DNA from: Ehretia macrophylla
Lineage: Eukaryota; Streptophyta; Magnoliopsida; Boraginales; Ehretiaceae
DNA length: 64,000 nucleotides
Reading direction: 5' to 3'
Assembly: GCA_037974665.1 (NCBI GenBank)
Contig: CM075764.1
Coordinates: 113,460,325-113,524,324 of the forward strand
The translations under genes and the position numbers were made by a program. Within the stretch, counting starts at the first letter, position 1. Every line of letters starts with the position of its first letter. Positions 10,910 to 24,989 of the stretch are shown here, piece by piece. A model generated the notes under the pieces. That model ran no database searches and was not told where the DNA came from. It worked only from the letters and a program-made list of their open reading frames with translations.

Positions 10910-13334
10910 TATCAACATATTTATAATACACACAAGAGTGGTTTATGACTCGGGAGCCTACGGGGCCATTAGGGTTTACTAGGCCATGCTCGGGGTTGGT
11001 TTCGTTTGCTAAGCACCACAAGTAATACTTAAACCATTTCAAGCATACTTAACATTTATTAGGCAGCCTACTAATCATGCAATTGAACACATTAAACCAT
11101 AGGATCATTACTTAGCAAGTTTTCATAAGCAATAGGGCCTAAATTCGTACTTACACATGCGATTAGGCCATAATTTGTCACGTAATTAAACCCAAGCCAT
11201 GCATCATCCAAATTAAACAACCTCAACCAACCACAACAGTCCACACAATGTCTACGTGCCACAATTCCAAGCATTCAATACCACAAGTGAAGTTACAACA
11301 TTTTTCAAAGCATTTTACTAAGCAAAACCCTACTGCAATGGTCTGTTTTCCCACATTCAATTAGCGAAGTAAATAATCTCCAAATTCGGTGAACAAAATG
11401 TCAAATTAAAGCTTAATGATTTATTTAAATTTAGGAATAAACCACGTTGCATTTGGAGTTCGGACTTAGGAGTTATGGCCAAAACTGTGAGATTACGCAA
11501 AACTGTCCAATTTTAGATACATTACGAGTTTGTCCATTTTTTAGGGTCTTAGGGTCAGATTTAGCTTTAGCCTATTTCTGACAAAAATGTCCATAACTGC
11601 AAAATGTAGAAACCTACCAATTTTCATGCATTTTGGACACCATTTTCTAGGCTAAAACGGTTTCGTTCTACAAGGTCGGAAGGCTGCCAGATTCTACTTC
11701 AAATTTTCAATTTTTCCAGATTTAGACACCTATCGATATTTTTCCATTTTGGGGGTTTTAGAGTCAAAATTGGCCTTGGCCTATTTCTACGAAAAATGTT
11801 CAGAACTGACAAAAAAGTGGTCTACCAATTTTCACGCATTTTCATCAAGGTTTACTAATCCAAATTCACTTCATACTACAAAATCAGAAAACTGCTAGCA
11901 AAAATGTTTTTACCTATCTTCAAGTTCTAGCCATTATCATGCCATGCACGAGTAGATAAGCTCATATACACACACATACAACAACTACATAGGTAAATAT
12001 AGCCGCATGAGAGCATGCATGTGAGTTTTGAAAGCTTTTAAAAGAGTTTAACCCTCACCTTAGCAAATCGATAGATGAAGATGCACAAACGCTCTTTGAA
12101 TCGCACAACTAGACCTTTTTCCTTGCTTTGGCTGAGATGTATCTTGATTTCCCTTAAATCCTAGCTTAGTTAGCTTGTGTCGGAGGTGTGCATGTGTTTA
12201 GAACAAAAAGAAATGGAAGAAAACCATCAAAACTTTACCTAGGCCAAAAATGATGAGTTATAAGCTTGTATGAGACTTTCTTGCCTGTTTGCTTGTTATG
12301 GCCGAGCTTGGGAGAGTTTTAGAGAGTCCTTGAGAGCTTGTGAAGAGTCTTGGGAGCTCAAAGGGCTGCCTTGGTCGAAAATGGAGAGAGAATGGGAGAG
12401 TTTGAGAGAGAAATGATGCTTGTGTGTGTGTGTGTGTGTGTATCGGCCTTGAGCTTGTAAAAACTCATTTTTGTGTCATCTTTTGGGCATTATTTTGAAT
12501 TGTTAGCATGCTAGGGTGATTTGGTCGAGAATGGGAAGGGTTTGGGTGAGGTTTTTATTATTTTTTTGTATTGTCATGCATTTGTCTATCCTAGGTTGCA
12601 TTGTGTCTTCTACTTGTCATAGGAATGTTTAGATAATAGGAAAGTTCTTAGGGTTTAGCATGTGTGTAAGAGAATGTTGGGTATTTAGGGATTTTAGGTA
12701 GAATAGAATATAGGATATGTTTAGAGGTTTGTGAGATTTTGTCTTGTAGTGAGTTTAAAATATAATATTTAGGTGTTAGTATATTTTGTAGAGATTTGAA
12801 TTATGATTATAATAATAGTTAGTGGTGTTTGTAGGATTATTTTATAGTCTAGTGCTTTGTGTAGGATTCTTTATTGATTAGTGTGCAGGCACGCTTTCCT
12901 AGGTCTAGGGCACGCACTATGAGACACGCACAGAAATCAATAAGGGCACGAATCACGAGGTAGACATAAACTACGAAGTGAGGCACGTACTTCAAGATAA
13001 ATGCACGGATTTCAATCAAATGCATGCAACCCTAGGTGAATGCACATAAACCAACACGTAATTCAATGCAATGCACGTAAATTAAGGTACGACTCTTAAA
13101 CCTAGGTTAGGACACGCAGTTCAAGGTCAGTGCATACAAATCGAGGTATCGCATGTAAATCGAAGTCAGGGCACATAAGTCGAGGATTAGGGCACATAAT
13201 TCTAGGTCAAGGCACGAATGACGAGCCATGCACGAAAACCAAGACAGGGCACGTAATCCAAGGTTGGTCATATAATTCTGGGTCTATGGCATGCAAATCG
13301 AGATAAGACACGTTATTCGAGGTAAGACCTCACA
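10910..13334 (-). mobile_element. 3' LTR of D, segment 2
   Basis: Continuation of D's 3' LTR after the solo LTR, up to the minus-strand LTR start at 13334 (CCTCACA on the + strand). With 4962-6691 it sums to 4155 bp, against 4157 bp for the other LTR. It contains the ~211 bp dimer (about 11520-11890), the TATA box (12839-12848, -) and the CGTGCC array (about 12900-13334). Confidence 0.9.
12839..12848 (-). promoter_or_regulatory. TATA box of D 3' LTR
   Basis: TATTTTATAG on the + strand (CTATAAAATA on the minus strand), at the conserved position about 490 bp into the LTR. Confidence 0.55.
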
Positions 13335-14333
13335 TCCTTCCCTCCTTAAAAGAATTTCGTCCTGAAATTCATTCTTTCTTGTTGAGGTCATTTAAACGGA
13401 TTCTGACCATGGTTATTTTCCAACTTCGGGTTGTCCTTTGCTCTGTGATCTTTCTTACCACAACGAATTCACTTCCTAGTTTTCTCCAATCATTTAATTT
13501 GGTATGACCCCTACATTTACAGTTCGTTCCTTTGAACGACTCAATTCTCTCCATTTGATCTTAAGGTCAAGTTCATTAATTAAGGTTAGAATCTCCAAAC
13601 ATGGTAATCAAAGCTGCATCGGTATTCTAACAAATAACTATAACTCCAAAATCATGACTCATGTTGTATCAATCTCGCATTCATACCTCAAAAGGAATAT
13701 CATAATAATACCGCGATCTTATGGCTACATACACTAATTTTAAGATGATAGGTCTATATCAGATTTACATATTCTATCAACTAGCTTCAAAATTGTTAAC
13801 ACGTAGGACATGCACATGTTATGGGTCATTTCCACAATACGACCCTATTTTCAGGAAGAACTCACCAAACAAACTAATACATCTCAAATCGTCATCTATC
13901 GATGGTATTATTGTCCTTCTCATCTCGTAGGTACATTAGATTAGCAAATCTTCTAATGACTAGTCTCCTGGTTACAGGCTCCTATTCACTAACATTCTTT
14001 CCCAGTTTCGTTAACCTTTACGCTCATAATCAAGGAGAAAGACCGTTGAGATTCGTGAAACTCAAACTCTAAGGTTTATTAAGTACCACCAACAAACTGC
14101 CATTGAAATTGCATGGGTAAACTGATCATGTTGCACTAGTTCAATTCTCACAAGTAAATTTCATCAGCTTGTAATCCACAGTTTATTTCCTTATTCAAAT
14201 CTCTATCTTCAAGTCACGAGGCTTCAGAATTTCTTTTAATCTTAACCAAAACTCTTAAGGCAAACCGTTTTAACCTCCAATAATTTCCACTCACCTCAAT
14301 CCAAGGTTACGTCATACTTAAGAAGACAATGGT
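13335..14333 (-). mobile_element. D interior, segment 1 (non-coding), with PPT
   Basis: The 3' end of D's interior on the minus strand. The polypurine tract is the complement of TCCTTCCCTCCTT at 13335-13347, next to the LTR. The rest is homologous to 1-1148 (opposite strand) and to 17336-18334 in E. No gag-pol motif and no substantial frame is visible. It is cut at 14333 by element E and resumes at 23952. Confidence 0.85.
14329..14333 (+). repeat. Target-site duplication of E, left copy (degraded pair)
   Basis: ATGGT at the left edge of E; the right edge has ATGAA (23952-23956). The uninterrupted homologue in E's own interior (near 18330) reads ATGGTCCTACTC, so the left copy is ancestral and the right copy has diverged. 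Confidence 0.6.
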
Positions 14334-17300
14334 TGTCACGCCCCAACCCGACCTAAGGAGGCTAGACTAGGGTATGACCTAATTCATTTATACTATTTCA
14401 CAGTCTTAGCCTTTTGTTATGATTTAATGCTTAACATTGGCCTAGAACTCCAAAAGTTTTTCCGAAAAACCGGCAGCATGACGGCTATATTTAGGACCTT
14501 TGGTTTGACCTAATTTTCTAAAACACCTCAAAACCTTTAATCATTGATTCAATTCCAACTAAAATTTCCTATTTTGTTATCAATAGATATGCCTACTAAT
14601 TTATCTCGATAGTCTCATTAGATTGACAAGCCTAGCATGATAACTATGTCCCGTTTATTTGCCAGTTCCTGTCTTATAAGTACTTATTATCCCTTAGCTT
14701 ACGCATAAGCACCTAAGTGAGATTAGATAGAGTTTCATTATATGCTTCTTCACCTAGTGGTTTAAACACCTATGATAACTACTAATCAAGATATTGAAAG
14801 CAAACAACCAATAAAGAGTTCGTCCGGTTATAATCAGTACAAGCCAAAATTAGACCCAAATTACAACGGGGTCATTTACATCAACAAAATGAACAGTTTG
14901 CAATCAAACACAACATCCTTATAGCAACCACTTTCAGGCAAAGCACAAAAGCACGTAGTCACTCCAAGGAATCATCAACAAGCACATTTACTTCGGGTAC
15001 CTGTTCCAAATCTGCTGCACCTGTGACAAAAAAGAGGGTGAGTCCTTATGAACTCAGCGAGGGGGAACGAGAGACAACGTTTTGAAATCCTTTTCCAGTT
15101 AAACTTATGAAAACTCATTTGGAAACATGTCATATAGAATGAGTAAATACATAACATAACATAAATATAAATGAACACATTTACCCGTCTTTCTTCCCCG
15201 AGGTCCTCTAGGAACCAAGCGAGAGTACTTAAACACATAGTGAAAAGGATACGATGAGCTTTCGCTCTCAAGATCGATCGGTGAGCATTTGTTCTCAAGA
15301 TCATTTCTGATAACAATTGTTGTGGTCGGCTTCAATCATCCACTTATCACTCCAAATGGGTGTACTCCGGATGTACCCCGAAATCCTACGACCCAACTCT
15401 CTGATGAAGTCTAGCCCCTAAGCGAGAGAGGGAATTGGACCATGGGAGTCACGGTAGCACCTGCAAGCCCGATGCCACCCGGCGTGCGTGAAACGCTACC
15501 ATGCCAAATTGAAAGGTTGCAACCTTGTATGCAATGCACATGTATGCCATTTAACATTTCACGTTGGGAGGTCAACAAAGTAGGTTGCCTCCGAGCAAGT
15601 ATATGATCACATTTTGACATATTGGCATATAAGGCATTGTAAGAACATGTAATCATGTTCAAATAAGCCATAGAATGTCTTTTAACAAATTCACATTACA
15701 AGGACAACAAAGTAGGTTGCCTCCGAGCAATTATAAGATCACATATTGACAAGCAAACGAACGAGGCATGCTTAACACAAATTTTCACTTTGTAAAACAC
15801 ATAGAGTTATATGAACATTAAACGGGCAGCCATGTAACACATGTAAATCAAGTCATATAACTCATTTCGGGATTCACGTATCAAATATTAAGATTATACA
15901 AGTATGCAACGACGTTTACATGAGACCAGGTGCAAGAAGAGTTTACTTATCAATATGTAATCATCGGGAATCATATTTAGAGTTATAAAAACAATTTCGG
16001 GCAGCCCATTAATATTCCTCAACATCAATTTATAATTCACACAAGAGTGGTCTATGACTTGGGAGTCCACGGGGCCATTAGGGTTTACAAGGCCGTGCTC
16101 AGGGTTGGTTTTGTTTGCTAAACACCACAAGTAACACTTAAACCATTTCAAGCATACTTAACATTTATTAGGCAGCCTACTAACCACACAATTGAATGCA
16201 TTTAGCCTTAGGATCATCACTTAACAAGTTTTCATAAGCAATAGGGCCTTAATTCCGTGCTTACACATGCGATTAAGCAAACCATTCATCAATTAATGAT
16301 CCCAAGCCATGCATCAACCAAATTAAACAACCTCAACCAACCACAACAGTCCACACAACATCTATATGCCACAATTCCAAGTATTCAATGCCACAAGTGA
16401 AGTTACAACATGTTTCAAAGCATTTTGCTAAGCAAAACCCTACTGCAATGGTTTATTTTCTGACATTCAATTAGCCAAGAAAATAATCTCCAAATTCAGT
16501 GAACAAAATGTCAAATTAAATCTCAATGAGTGATTTAAATCTAAGAACAAACCTCGCATTATTTGGAGTTCGGACTTAGGAGTTATGGCCAAAACCGTGG
16601 GACTACGCAAAACTGTCTAATTTTAGACACATTACGATTTTTGCCATTTTTTAGGGTCCTAGAGTCAGCATTGACTTTGGTCTATTTCTGACATAAATGT
16701 CTAGAACTGCAAAATCTAGCAACCTAAAAAATTTTATCCATTTTTATCAACATGTATTAGGTCAAAAACGCTTCGTTCTACAAATTCAGTAATCTGCCAG
16801 AAACCTATTTCATTTTTCCAATTTTTCCAGATTTAGACACCTCATGATGTTTGACCATTTTGGAGGCCTTAGAGTCAAAACTGGCCTTGGCCTATTTCTA
16901 TTAAAAATGCTCAGAACTAGAAAAACTAGTAAGATACTAATTTTCATTCATTTTTGTCAAGTTTTACTAAGCCAAATGCAACTCGTACTACAAGATCAGA
17001 AAACTGCTAACAACACGTTTTTACCTGTGTGAATGCACGTAAACCAATGCAAGACACATAATTCAATGCAATGCACATAAATCGAGGTATGACTCTTAAA
17101 TATAAGTTTAGGGCATGCAATTCAAGGTCAGTACACACAAATCAAGGTATCGCACATAAATCAAAGTCAAAGCACGTAAGTCGAGGATTAGGGCACATAA
17201 TTCTAGGTCAAGGCACGTATGACGAGGCATGTACGAAAACCAAGATAGGGCATGCAATACAAGGTCGGTCATATAATTCTATGTCTAAGGCACGCAAATC

Positions 17301-17335
17301 GAGGTAAGACACGTTATTTTGGGTCGGGCCTCACA
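14334..17335 (-). mobile_element. 3' LTR of E, internally deleted
   Basis: Colinear with the 5' LTR of E except for a missing block of about 980 bp. Sequence matching about 22661 in the 5' LTR (CAACACGTTTTTACCT, here ending near 17030) joins directly to sequence matching about 23645 (GTGAATGCACGTAAACC). The lost block contains the TATA box and start of transcription, so this copy cannot act as a promoter. Confidence 0.85.
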
Positions 17336-19968
17336 TCCTCCCCTCCTTAAAAGAATTTCATCCCGAAATTCATTCTTACTTGTTGAGGTCATTTAGATGG
17401 ATTCTGACCTTTGTTATTTTTCCCACTCTGGTTCATCCTGTGTTTTGTGATCTCTCTTACCACAACCAATTCACTTCCTACGTTTCTCCAATCATTTAGT
17501 TCGGTGTGGCCTCTACATTTATAGTTATTTCTTTTGAACGACTCTATTCCTTCCATTTGATCTTAAGGTCAAGTTCATTAACTAAGGTTAGAATCTCCAA
17601 ACATAGTAATCAAGGCTATATCGATATTCTAACAATATAACTATAACTTCAAAATCATGACTTATGTCGTGTCAATCTTGCATTCATACCTCGAAAGGAA
17701 TATCACAATAATACCACGATCCTAGGGTGACATATACTAATTTCAAGATAATAGGTCTATATCTGATTTACATATCCTATCAACTAACTTCAAAATTGTT
17801 AGCACGTAAGACATACACATTTTATGGATTATTTCCACGATATGACCCTATTTTCAGGAAGAACTTACCAAACAAACTAATCCATCTCAAGTCATCATCT
17901 ATTGATAGTATCATATTCCTTATCTCGTAGGTACATTGGATTAGTAAATCTTCTAATGACTAGTCTTTCGGTTATATGCTCCTATTCACTAACATCCTTT
18001 CCCAGCTTCATTAACCTTCACGCTCGTAATCAAGGAGAAAGGTCGTTGAGATTCGTTAAACTCAAACTCTAACGTTTATTATGTACCACCAACAAATTGC
18101 CATTGAAATTGCATGGGTAAACTAATTATGTTGCACTAGTTCAACTCTTACAAGTAAATTTCATCAGCTTGTGATCCACAATCTATTTCCTTATTCAAAT
18201 CTCTATTTTCAAGTCACGAGGCTTCAGAATTTCTTTTAATCTTATCCAAAACTTCTAAGATGAATAGTTTCAACCTCAAATAAATTTCACTCACCTCAAT
18301 CCAAGGTTACGTCATACTTAAGAAGACAATGGTCCTACTCACTTAGCGACCTAGTCATTCCTTCAAACACTTAATGCCTGCCAATATATCTTCAAAATTA
18401 ATGTTACTAAGCTGGGTTCATCGCCATGTAAGTGATATCAATGCTCTACTAGGTTACCGACCGTACAACAACAATCCTAGGACTATAAATGGATACCAAA
18501 ATGATCGAGCTCATAAGATACTTACACGAGATAACTTCAAGGTTGTATCAACATAAGAATTATGACCATGAGGCATCCTTCAACATAACCTAATAGAACT
18601 TCAAAAGTAATCAACCACTTATTTAACTATCACTACAAGATCCACCCCTCTATTCAACGACCACAATTTGAAGTCTACCAACCGCTAGTTTCTAGACGTG
18701 AAACGGTGCCCATAGATACGGTGGTCTAACAATAGTCTCTTGGGTCATTATGACTCTAATTCATCTCTATCTTAATAATATGAAATCTTACTCTTCTCAT
18801 TTACATGTTCAACTAGCTAAGAGCATCAAGACTCATCGACCTTAGGTCCTAGGGTTCACCATGAATCATCATGCATACTCACCATTAGCTATTTAGGATT
18901 ACTAATCATACCCTAACGACTCCACTTTACAACCAGATGCTTAATATTATTTCCATGGTTTATATATTAGATCCATCAGTATTACTTAGGGATATATGCT
19001 TCCTAACATCCTCTAGGGTATCCAAACAACGAGTGCATAGATTGACTTACTTTGCATAATCACAACTAAATTCGAGGGGCACCAAATTAATACCATGTTT
19101 CTTAATATCACAAATATCCAACTTAGGACCTTTAGCAATGTTAGTCATCTAATGCATAATTCAATACATTACACTTCTATTCGACCTAACATTTAGGTGT
19201 AGTCTTCCGAACACGAGTTCTAGCTACGCGAATTCCTCGATTCCAGCATCCCTATATCTTGTTATACTAAAGAATCATCAACCTTGTTAAATTCGGTCTC
19301 CAGAGTTGCCTACATGTCTTGAGGTTATCCATTGTTAAGTTGCTCAAATACACTATCCATGTCTTATAATCTAACCCCTAAAAGTAAACTATTGTCAACT
19401 TCCACGAATTCACTTCTTAATTTCTAGGTCGCGGTCTTACCATTTAGTGAACTTGAAACTCGCTAGTATACACTATATCGGATTCATCAATGCTTCATTC
19501 CAATCAAGTAAAGATTCAATCATATAAATAATCAATTACACCAATTTAAGATATAAGAATTTGATTCAAAAGCAATCCCTAAGTCAAACTTCCATTATAA
19601 GCATATGAATATACATATTCTACTCCACTTGTCCAATAGTATACTCTTACATCTTAAGGAAATTTGTATGTCATTAACCTTTATGCTTGAACCACAATTA
19701 GAAGAACAGTTTAATGGAATCAAGAACTTCATAGCTGTAAAATTGATAACTTAATCATAGGTATGGGTATTCCAAAGATAAGAGGATAACTTTACCTCAA
19801 CATTTATACCTGTGCTACGCATTTTATATATGCATATCCAATAATACATACATTAACACATATAAACAAGACATCAAAATTACATTAGAGCTTCTACCCA
19901 TGGTCCGAGAGTTGAACCCGACTAATGTCTAGTTAGCAAACTAAGCTCTGATACCATTCTAATATAAT
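17336..19968 (-). mobile_element. Interior of E, non-coding
   Basis: 2.63 kb that align with D's interior pieces (13335-14333, then 23952-24984, then 48978-49900) in order, with about 300 bp of D (about 49505-49795) missing near the PBS end. Frames longer than about 65 codons are absent and no retroelement protein motif is seen. It holds the PBS at its right end and the PPT at its left end. Confidence 0.8.
19945..19956 (-). promoter_or_regulatory. Primer-binding site of E
   Basis: GCTCTGATACCA on the + strand is the complement of TGGTATCAGAGC, the sequence complementary to the 3' end of plant initiator tRNA-Met. It lies 12 bp from the 5' LTR, as in element D. Confidence 0.85.
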
Positions 19969-22900
19969 TGTCACTCCCCAACCCGACCTAAGGAGGCTAG
20001 ACTAGGGTATGACCTAATTCATTTATACTATTCCACAATCTTTGCCTTTTGTTATGATTTAATGCTTAACATCGGCCTAGAACTCCAAAAGTTTTTCGAA
20101 AAAACCGACAGTATGACGGCTATATTTAGGACCTTTGGTTTGACCTAATTTTCTAAAACACCTCAAAACCTTTAATCATTGATTCAATTCCAACTAAAAT
20201 TTTCTATTTTGTTATTAATAGATATGCCTACTAATTTATCTCGATAGTCTCATTTGATTGACAAGCCTAGCATGATAACTATGTCCCGTTTATTTGCCAG
20301 TTCCTGTCTTGCAAGTACTTATTATCCCTTAGCTTATGCATAAGCACCTAAGTGAGATTAGATAGAATTTCATTACATGCTTCTTCACCTAGTGGTTTAA
20401 ACACCTATGATAACTACTAATCACGATAATGATAGCAAACAACCAATAAAGAGTTCGTCCAGTTATAATCAGTACAAGCCAAAATTAGACCCAAATTACA
20501 ACGGGGTCATTTACGTCAACAAAATGAACAGTTTGCAATCAAACACAACATCCATATAGCAACCACTTTTAGGCAAAGCACAAAAGCATGTAGTCACTCC
20601 AAGGAATCATCAACAAGCACATTTACTTCGGGTACCTGTTCCAAATCTACTGCACCTGTGACAAAAAATAGGGTGAGTCCTTATGAACTTAGCGAGGGGG
20701 AACGAGAGATAACGTTTTGAAATCCTTTTTCCGATTAAACTTATAAAAACTCATTTGGAAACATGTCATATAGAATGAGTAAATACATAACATAACATAA
20801 ATATAAATGAACACATTTACCCGTCTTTCCTCTCCGAGGTCCTCTAGGAACCAAGCGCGAGTACTTAAACACATAGTGAAAAGGATACGGTGAGCTTTCA
20901 CTCTCAAGATTGATCGATGAGCATTTGCTCTCAAGATCATTTCTGATAATAGTTGTTGCGGCTGGCTTCAATCATCCACTTATCACTCCAAATGGGTGTA
21001 CTCCGGATGTACCCCGAAATCCTACGACCCAACTCTCTCAGGAAGTCTAGCCCCCAAGCAAGACAGGGAATTGGACCATGGTAGTCACGGTAGCACCGGC
21101 AAGCCCGATGCCGTCCGACGTGCGTGAAACGCTACCATGCCAAAATGAAAGGTTGCAACCTTGTATGCAATGCACATGTATGCCATTTAACATTTCACAT
21201 TGGAAGGTCAACAAAGTAGGTTGCCTCCGAGCAAGTATATGATCACATTTTGACATATTGGCATATAAGGCATTGTAAGAACATGTAATCATGTTCAAAT
21301 AAGCCATAGAATGTCTTTAAACAAATTCACATTAGGAGAACAACAAAGTAGGTTGCCTCCGAGCAATTATAAGATCATATATTGACAAGTAAATGAACGA
21401 GGTATGCTTAACACGAATTTTCACTTTGTAAAACACATAGAGTTATATGAACATTAAACAGGCAACCATGTAACACATGTAAATCAAGTCATATAACTCA
21501 TTTAGGGGTTCATGTATCAAATATTAAGATTATACAAGCATGCAACGACGTTTACATGAAACCGGGTCCAAGAAGAGTTTACTTATCAACATGTAATCAT
21601 CGGGAATCATATTTAGAGTTATAAAAACAATTTCGGGCAGCCCATTAACATTCCTCAACATCAATTTATAATTCACACAAGAGTGGTCTATGACTTGGGA
21701 GTCTACGGGGCCATTAGGGTTTACAAGGCCGTGCTCGGGATTGGTTTTGTTTGCTAAGCACCACAAGTAACACTTAAACCGTTTCAAGCATACTTAAAAT
21801 TTATTAGGCAGCCTACTAACCACACAATAGAACGCATTTAGCCATAGGATCATCACTTAACAAGTTTTCATAAACAATAGGGCCTTAATTCCGTGCTTAC
21901 ACATGCGATTAAGCAAACCATTCATCAATTAATGATCCCAAGCCATGCATCAACCAAATTAAACAACCTCAACCAACCACAACAGTCCACACAACATCTA
22001 CGTGCCACAATTCCAAGCATTCAATGCCACAAGTGAAGTTACAACATGTTTCAAAGCATTTTGCTAAGCAAAACCCTACTGCAATGGTCTGTTTTCCCAC
22101 ATTCAATTAGCCAAGAAAATAATCTCCAAATTCAGTGATCAAAATGTCAAATTAAATCTCAATGAGTGATTTAAATCTAGGAACAAACCTCGCATCATTT
22201 GGAGTTCAGACTTAGGAGTTATGGCCAAAACCGTGGGACTACGCAAAACTGTCCAGTTTTAGACACATTACGCTTTTTGCCATTTTTGAGGGTCTTAGAG
22301 TCAGAATTGGCTTTGGTCTATTTCTGACAAAAATGTCCGGAACTATAAAATCTAGAAATCAACCAATTGTCATCCATTTTTATCAACATCTACTAGGTCA
22401 AAAATGCTTCGTTCTACAAAGTTAGTAATCTGCCAGAAACCTATTTCATTTTTCCAATTTTTCCAGATTTAGACACCTCATGATGTTTGACCATTTTGGA
22501 GGCTTTAGAATCAAAATTGGCCTTGGCCTATTTCTATGAAAAATGCTCAGAACTGACAAAACTAGTAACCTACCAATGTTCACGCATTTTTTTCAAGGTT
22601 TACTAAGCCAAATGCACCTCGTACTATAAGATCAGAAAACTGCCAGCAACACGTTTTTACCTATCTTCAAGTTCTAGCCATTATCATGACATGCATGAGT
22701 ATATAAGCTCATATACACACATATACAACAACTACAGAGGTAAATATAGCTACATGAGAGCATGCATGTAAGTTTTGAAAGCTTTTAAAAGAGTTTATCC
22801 CTCACCTCTTTGAAGACTTAGCAAATATGCACAAAATCCTTTTTTTGAGCTTTGTGTGTGACTTTGAGCTATCCTTGCTTGATTACCTTGCTATGGCTGA

Positions 22901-23951
22901 TGCTTGGAGTGTCCTAGAAAGTGAGCTTGAGGTCTTGGAAGCTCAAGAGAAGCCATGGTCGAAAATGAGAGAGAATGAGAGGAAAGAGAGAGTTTGAGAG
23001 AGAAATGATGCTTGTGTGTGTGTGTGTCGGCCTTGAGCCTTTCAAATCTGATTTTTGCTTTGTCAATTGTGCAATTTTGAATTGTGATGCATGATTAGGG
23101 TGATTTGGTCGAGATAGGGTTCTTGGGGTAGGGTGTATGGGATTATTTTATGCCTAGTGTCTTGTGTGTGTGTCATAGGAATGTCTAGAATTTATTTAAT
23201 TGTGCAAAGTTGCTCAAATGGCTTGGTAGGGCCGTGTATAGGATGGGAAATTCTGAATTTTCAGATTCATGTGAGTATATTAGGGATTATAATACGTGTA
23301 GAATTTGAGGTGTATTGGTTTTGGAATAAGAATAAATAATAAAGAATGTTTAGGCGTTTGTGTAGAAAGAATTGTTTATTGTTAGTTGATTTTTGTAGAG
23401 AATTTGAATTAGGAATATAATATTGGTTAGTGGATTGTGTAGGATTATTTTATAGTCTAGTGCTTTATGTAGGATTATTTATTGATTAGCGTGCGGGCAC
23501 GCTTTCCTAAGTCTAGGGCACATACTACGAGACACTTATAGAAATCAATATGGGGCACGAAACATGAGGTAGACACGAACTACGAGGTAAGGCACGTACT
23601 TCAAGATAAATGCACGGATTCCAATGCAAATGCATGCTACCCTATGTGAATGCACGTAAACCAATGCAAGGCACGTAATTCAATGCAATGCATGTAAATT
23701 GAGGTATTACTCTCAAGCCTATGTTAGGGCACGCAATTCAAGGTCCGTGCACACAAATCAAGGTATCGCACGTAAATCGAAGTCAGGGCATATAAGTCAA
23801 GGATTAGGACACACAATTCTAGGTCAAGGCACGTATGACGAGGCATGCACGAAAACCAAGATAGGGCACGTAATCCAAGGTCGATCATACAATTCTAGGT
23901 CTAAAGCACGCAAATCGAGGTAAGACATGTTATTCGAGGTCGGGCCTCACA
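19969..23951 (-). mobile_element. 5' LTR of E
   Basis: 3983 bp, TGTCACTCCCC at the left edge and CCTCACA at the right edge on the + strand. It has the TATA box (23446-23455, -), the ~211 bp dimer, the stem-loop and palindrome region (about 21150-21360) and the intron-like segment (about 20655-20820, -). The right edge abuts D interior. Confidence 0.9.
23446..23455 (-). promoter_or_regulatory. TATA box of E 5' LTR
   Basis: TATTTTATAG on the + strand (CTATAAAATA on the minus strand), about 500 bp into the LTR. Confidence 0.55.
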
Positions 23952-24984
23952 ATGAAACTACTCACTTAGCAACCTAGTCATTCCTTCGAACATCTAATGC
24001 CCACCGATATATCTTCAACATTAGTGTTACTAAGCTAGGGTCATAGCCATGTAAGTGATATCAATGTTCCACTAGGTTATCAGCCGTATAACAACAATCC
24101 TAGGACTATAAATGGGTACCGAAATGATCTAGCTCATAAGATATATACCATACTAATCTAAGTAGCTCATTACATGAAATAACTTCAAGGCTATGTCATC
24201 ATAAGAATTATAACCACAAGTCATCCTACAATATAATCTAATAGAACTTCAAAAGTAATCAACCACTCATTTAACTATCACTACAAAATCCACCCTCTAT
24301 TCAACGACCACGATTCGAAGCCTACCAACCGTTAGTTTCTAGACGTGAAACGGTGCACATAAATACAATTGTCTAACAGCAATCTCTTGGGTCATCATGA
24401 CTCTAATTCATCTCTATCTTAACTAAATGAAATCTTACTCTCCTCATTCATATGTTCAACTAGCTAAGAACATCAAGACTCATCGACCTTAGGTCCTAGG
24501 GTTTACCATGAATCATTATGCATACTCACTATTAGCTATCTAGGATTACTAATTGTACCCTAACGACTCCACTTGCAGCCGGATGCTTTAATCTCACTTC
24601 CATGGTTTATATACTAGGTCCATCGGTGTTACTTAGGGATATATGCTTTCTAACATCCTCTAGGGTATCCAAACAACAAGTGCATAGAATGACTTACTTT
24701 GCATAATCACAACTAAATTTGAGGGGCACCAAATTAATACCATGATTCTTAATATCACTAATATCCAACTTAGGACCTTTAGCAACGTTAGTCATCTAAT
24801 GCATAATTCAATACCTTACACTTCTATTCGACCTAACATTTTAGGTGTAGTCTTCCGAACACGAGTTCTAGCTACGTGAATTCCTCGATTCCAGCATCCT
24901 TATATCTTGATATACTAAAGAATCATCAACCTTGTTAAATTCGGTCTCCAGAGTTGCCAACATGTTTTGAGGTTATCTATTGTT
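23952..24984 (-). mobile_element. D interior, segment 2 (non-coding)
   Basis: Continuation of D's interior between the insertions of E and A, homologous to about 18335-19340 within E. No coding signal is visible. The right junction with A lies in a stretch whose uninterrupted homologue is at about 19330-19350. Confidence 0.85.
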
Positions 24985-24989
24985 AAGTC
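24985..24989 (+). repeat. Target-site duplication of A, left copy
   Basis: AAGTC, repeated at 48973-48977. The empty-site homologue in E reads TTGTTAAGTTGCTCAAATAC, confirming the junctions. Confidence 0.92.

Larger units (their letters stand above)
14334..23951 (-). mobile_element. Element E: LARD-like LTR retrotransposon nested in D
   Basis: Minus strand. 3' LTR 14334-17335 (3002 bp, carrying a large deletion), non-coding interior 17336-19968 (2633 bp), 5' LTR 19969-23951 (3983 bp). The PBS complement GCTCTGATACCA is at 19945-19956 and the PPT complement at about 17336-17350. E is inserted in the interior of D, a close relative, in the same orientation. The first ~205 bp of the LTR pair at their 3' ends differ at about 9-10 positions. 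No coding domain was found in any frame. The structure fits the LARD definition of long LTRs around a non-coding interior that keeps PBS and PPT. Confidence 0.85.

Noticed and set aside
6687..10914. Clean target duplication for the solo LTR
   Set aside because: TAATA against TATCA is only 3 of 5, and small losses at the edge make the original bases unclear.
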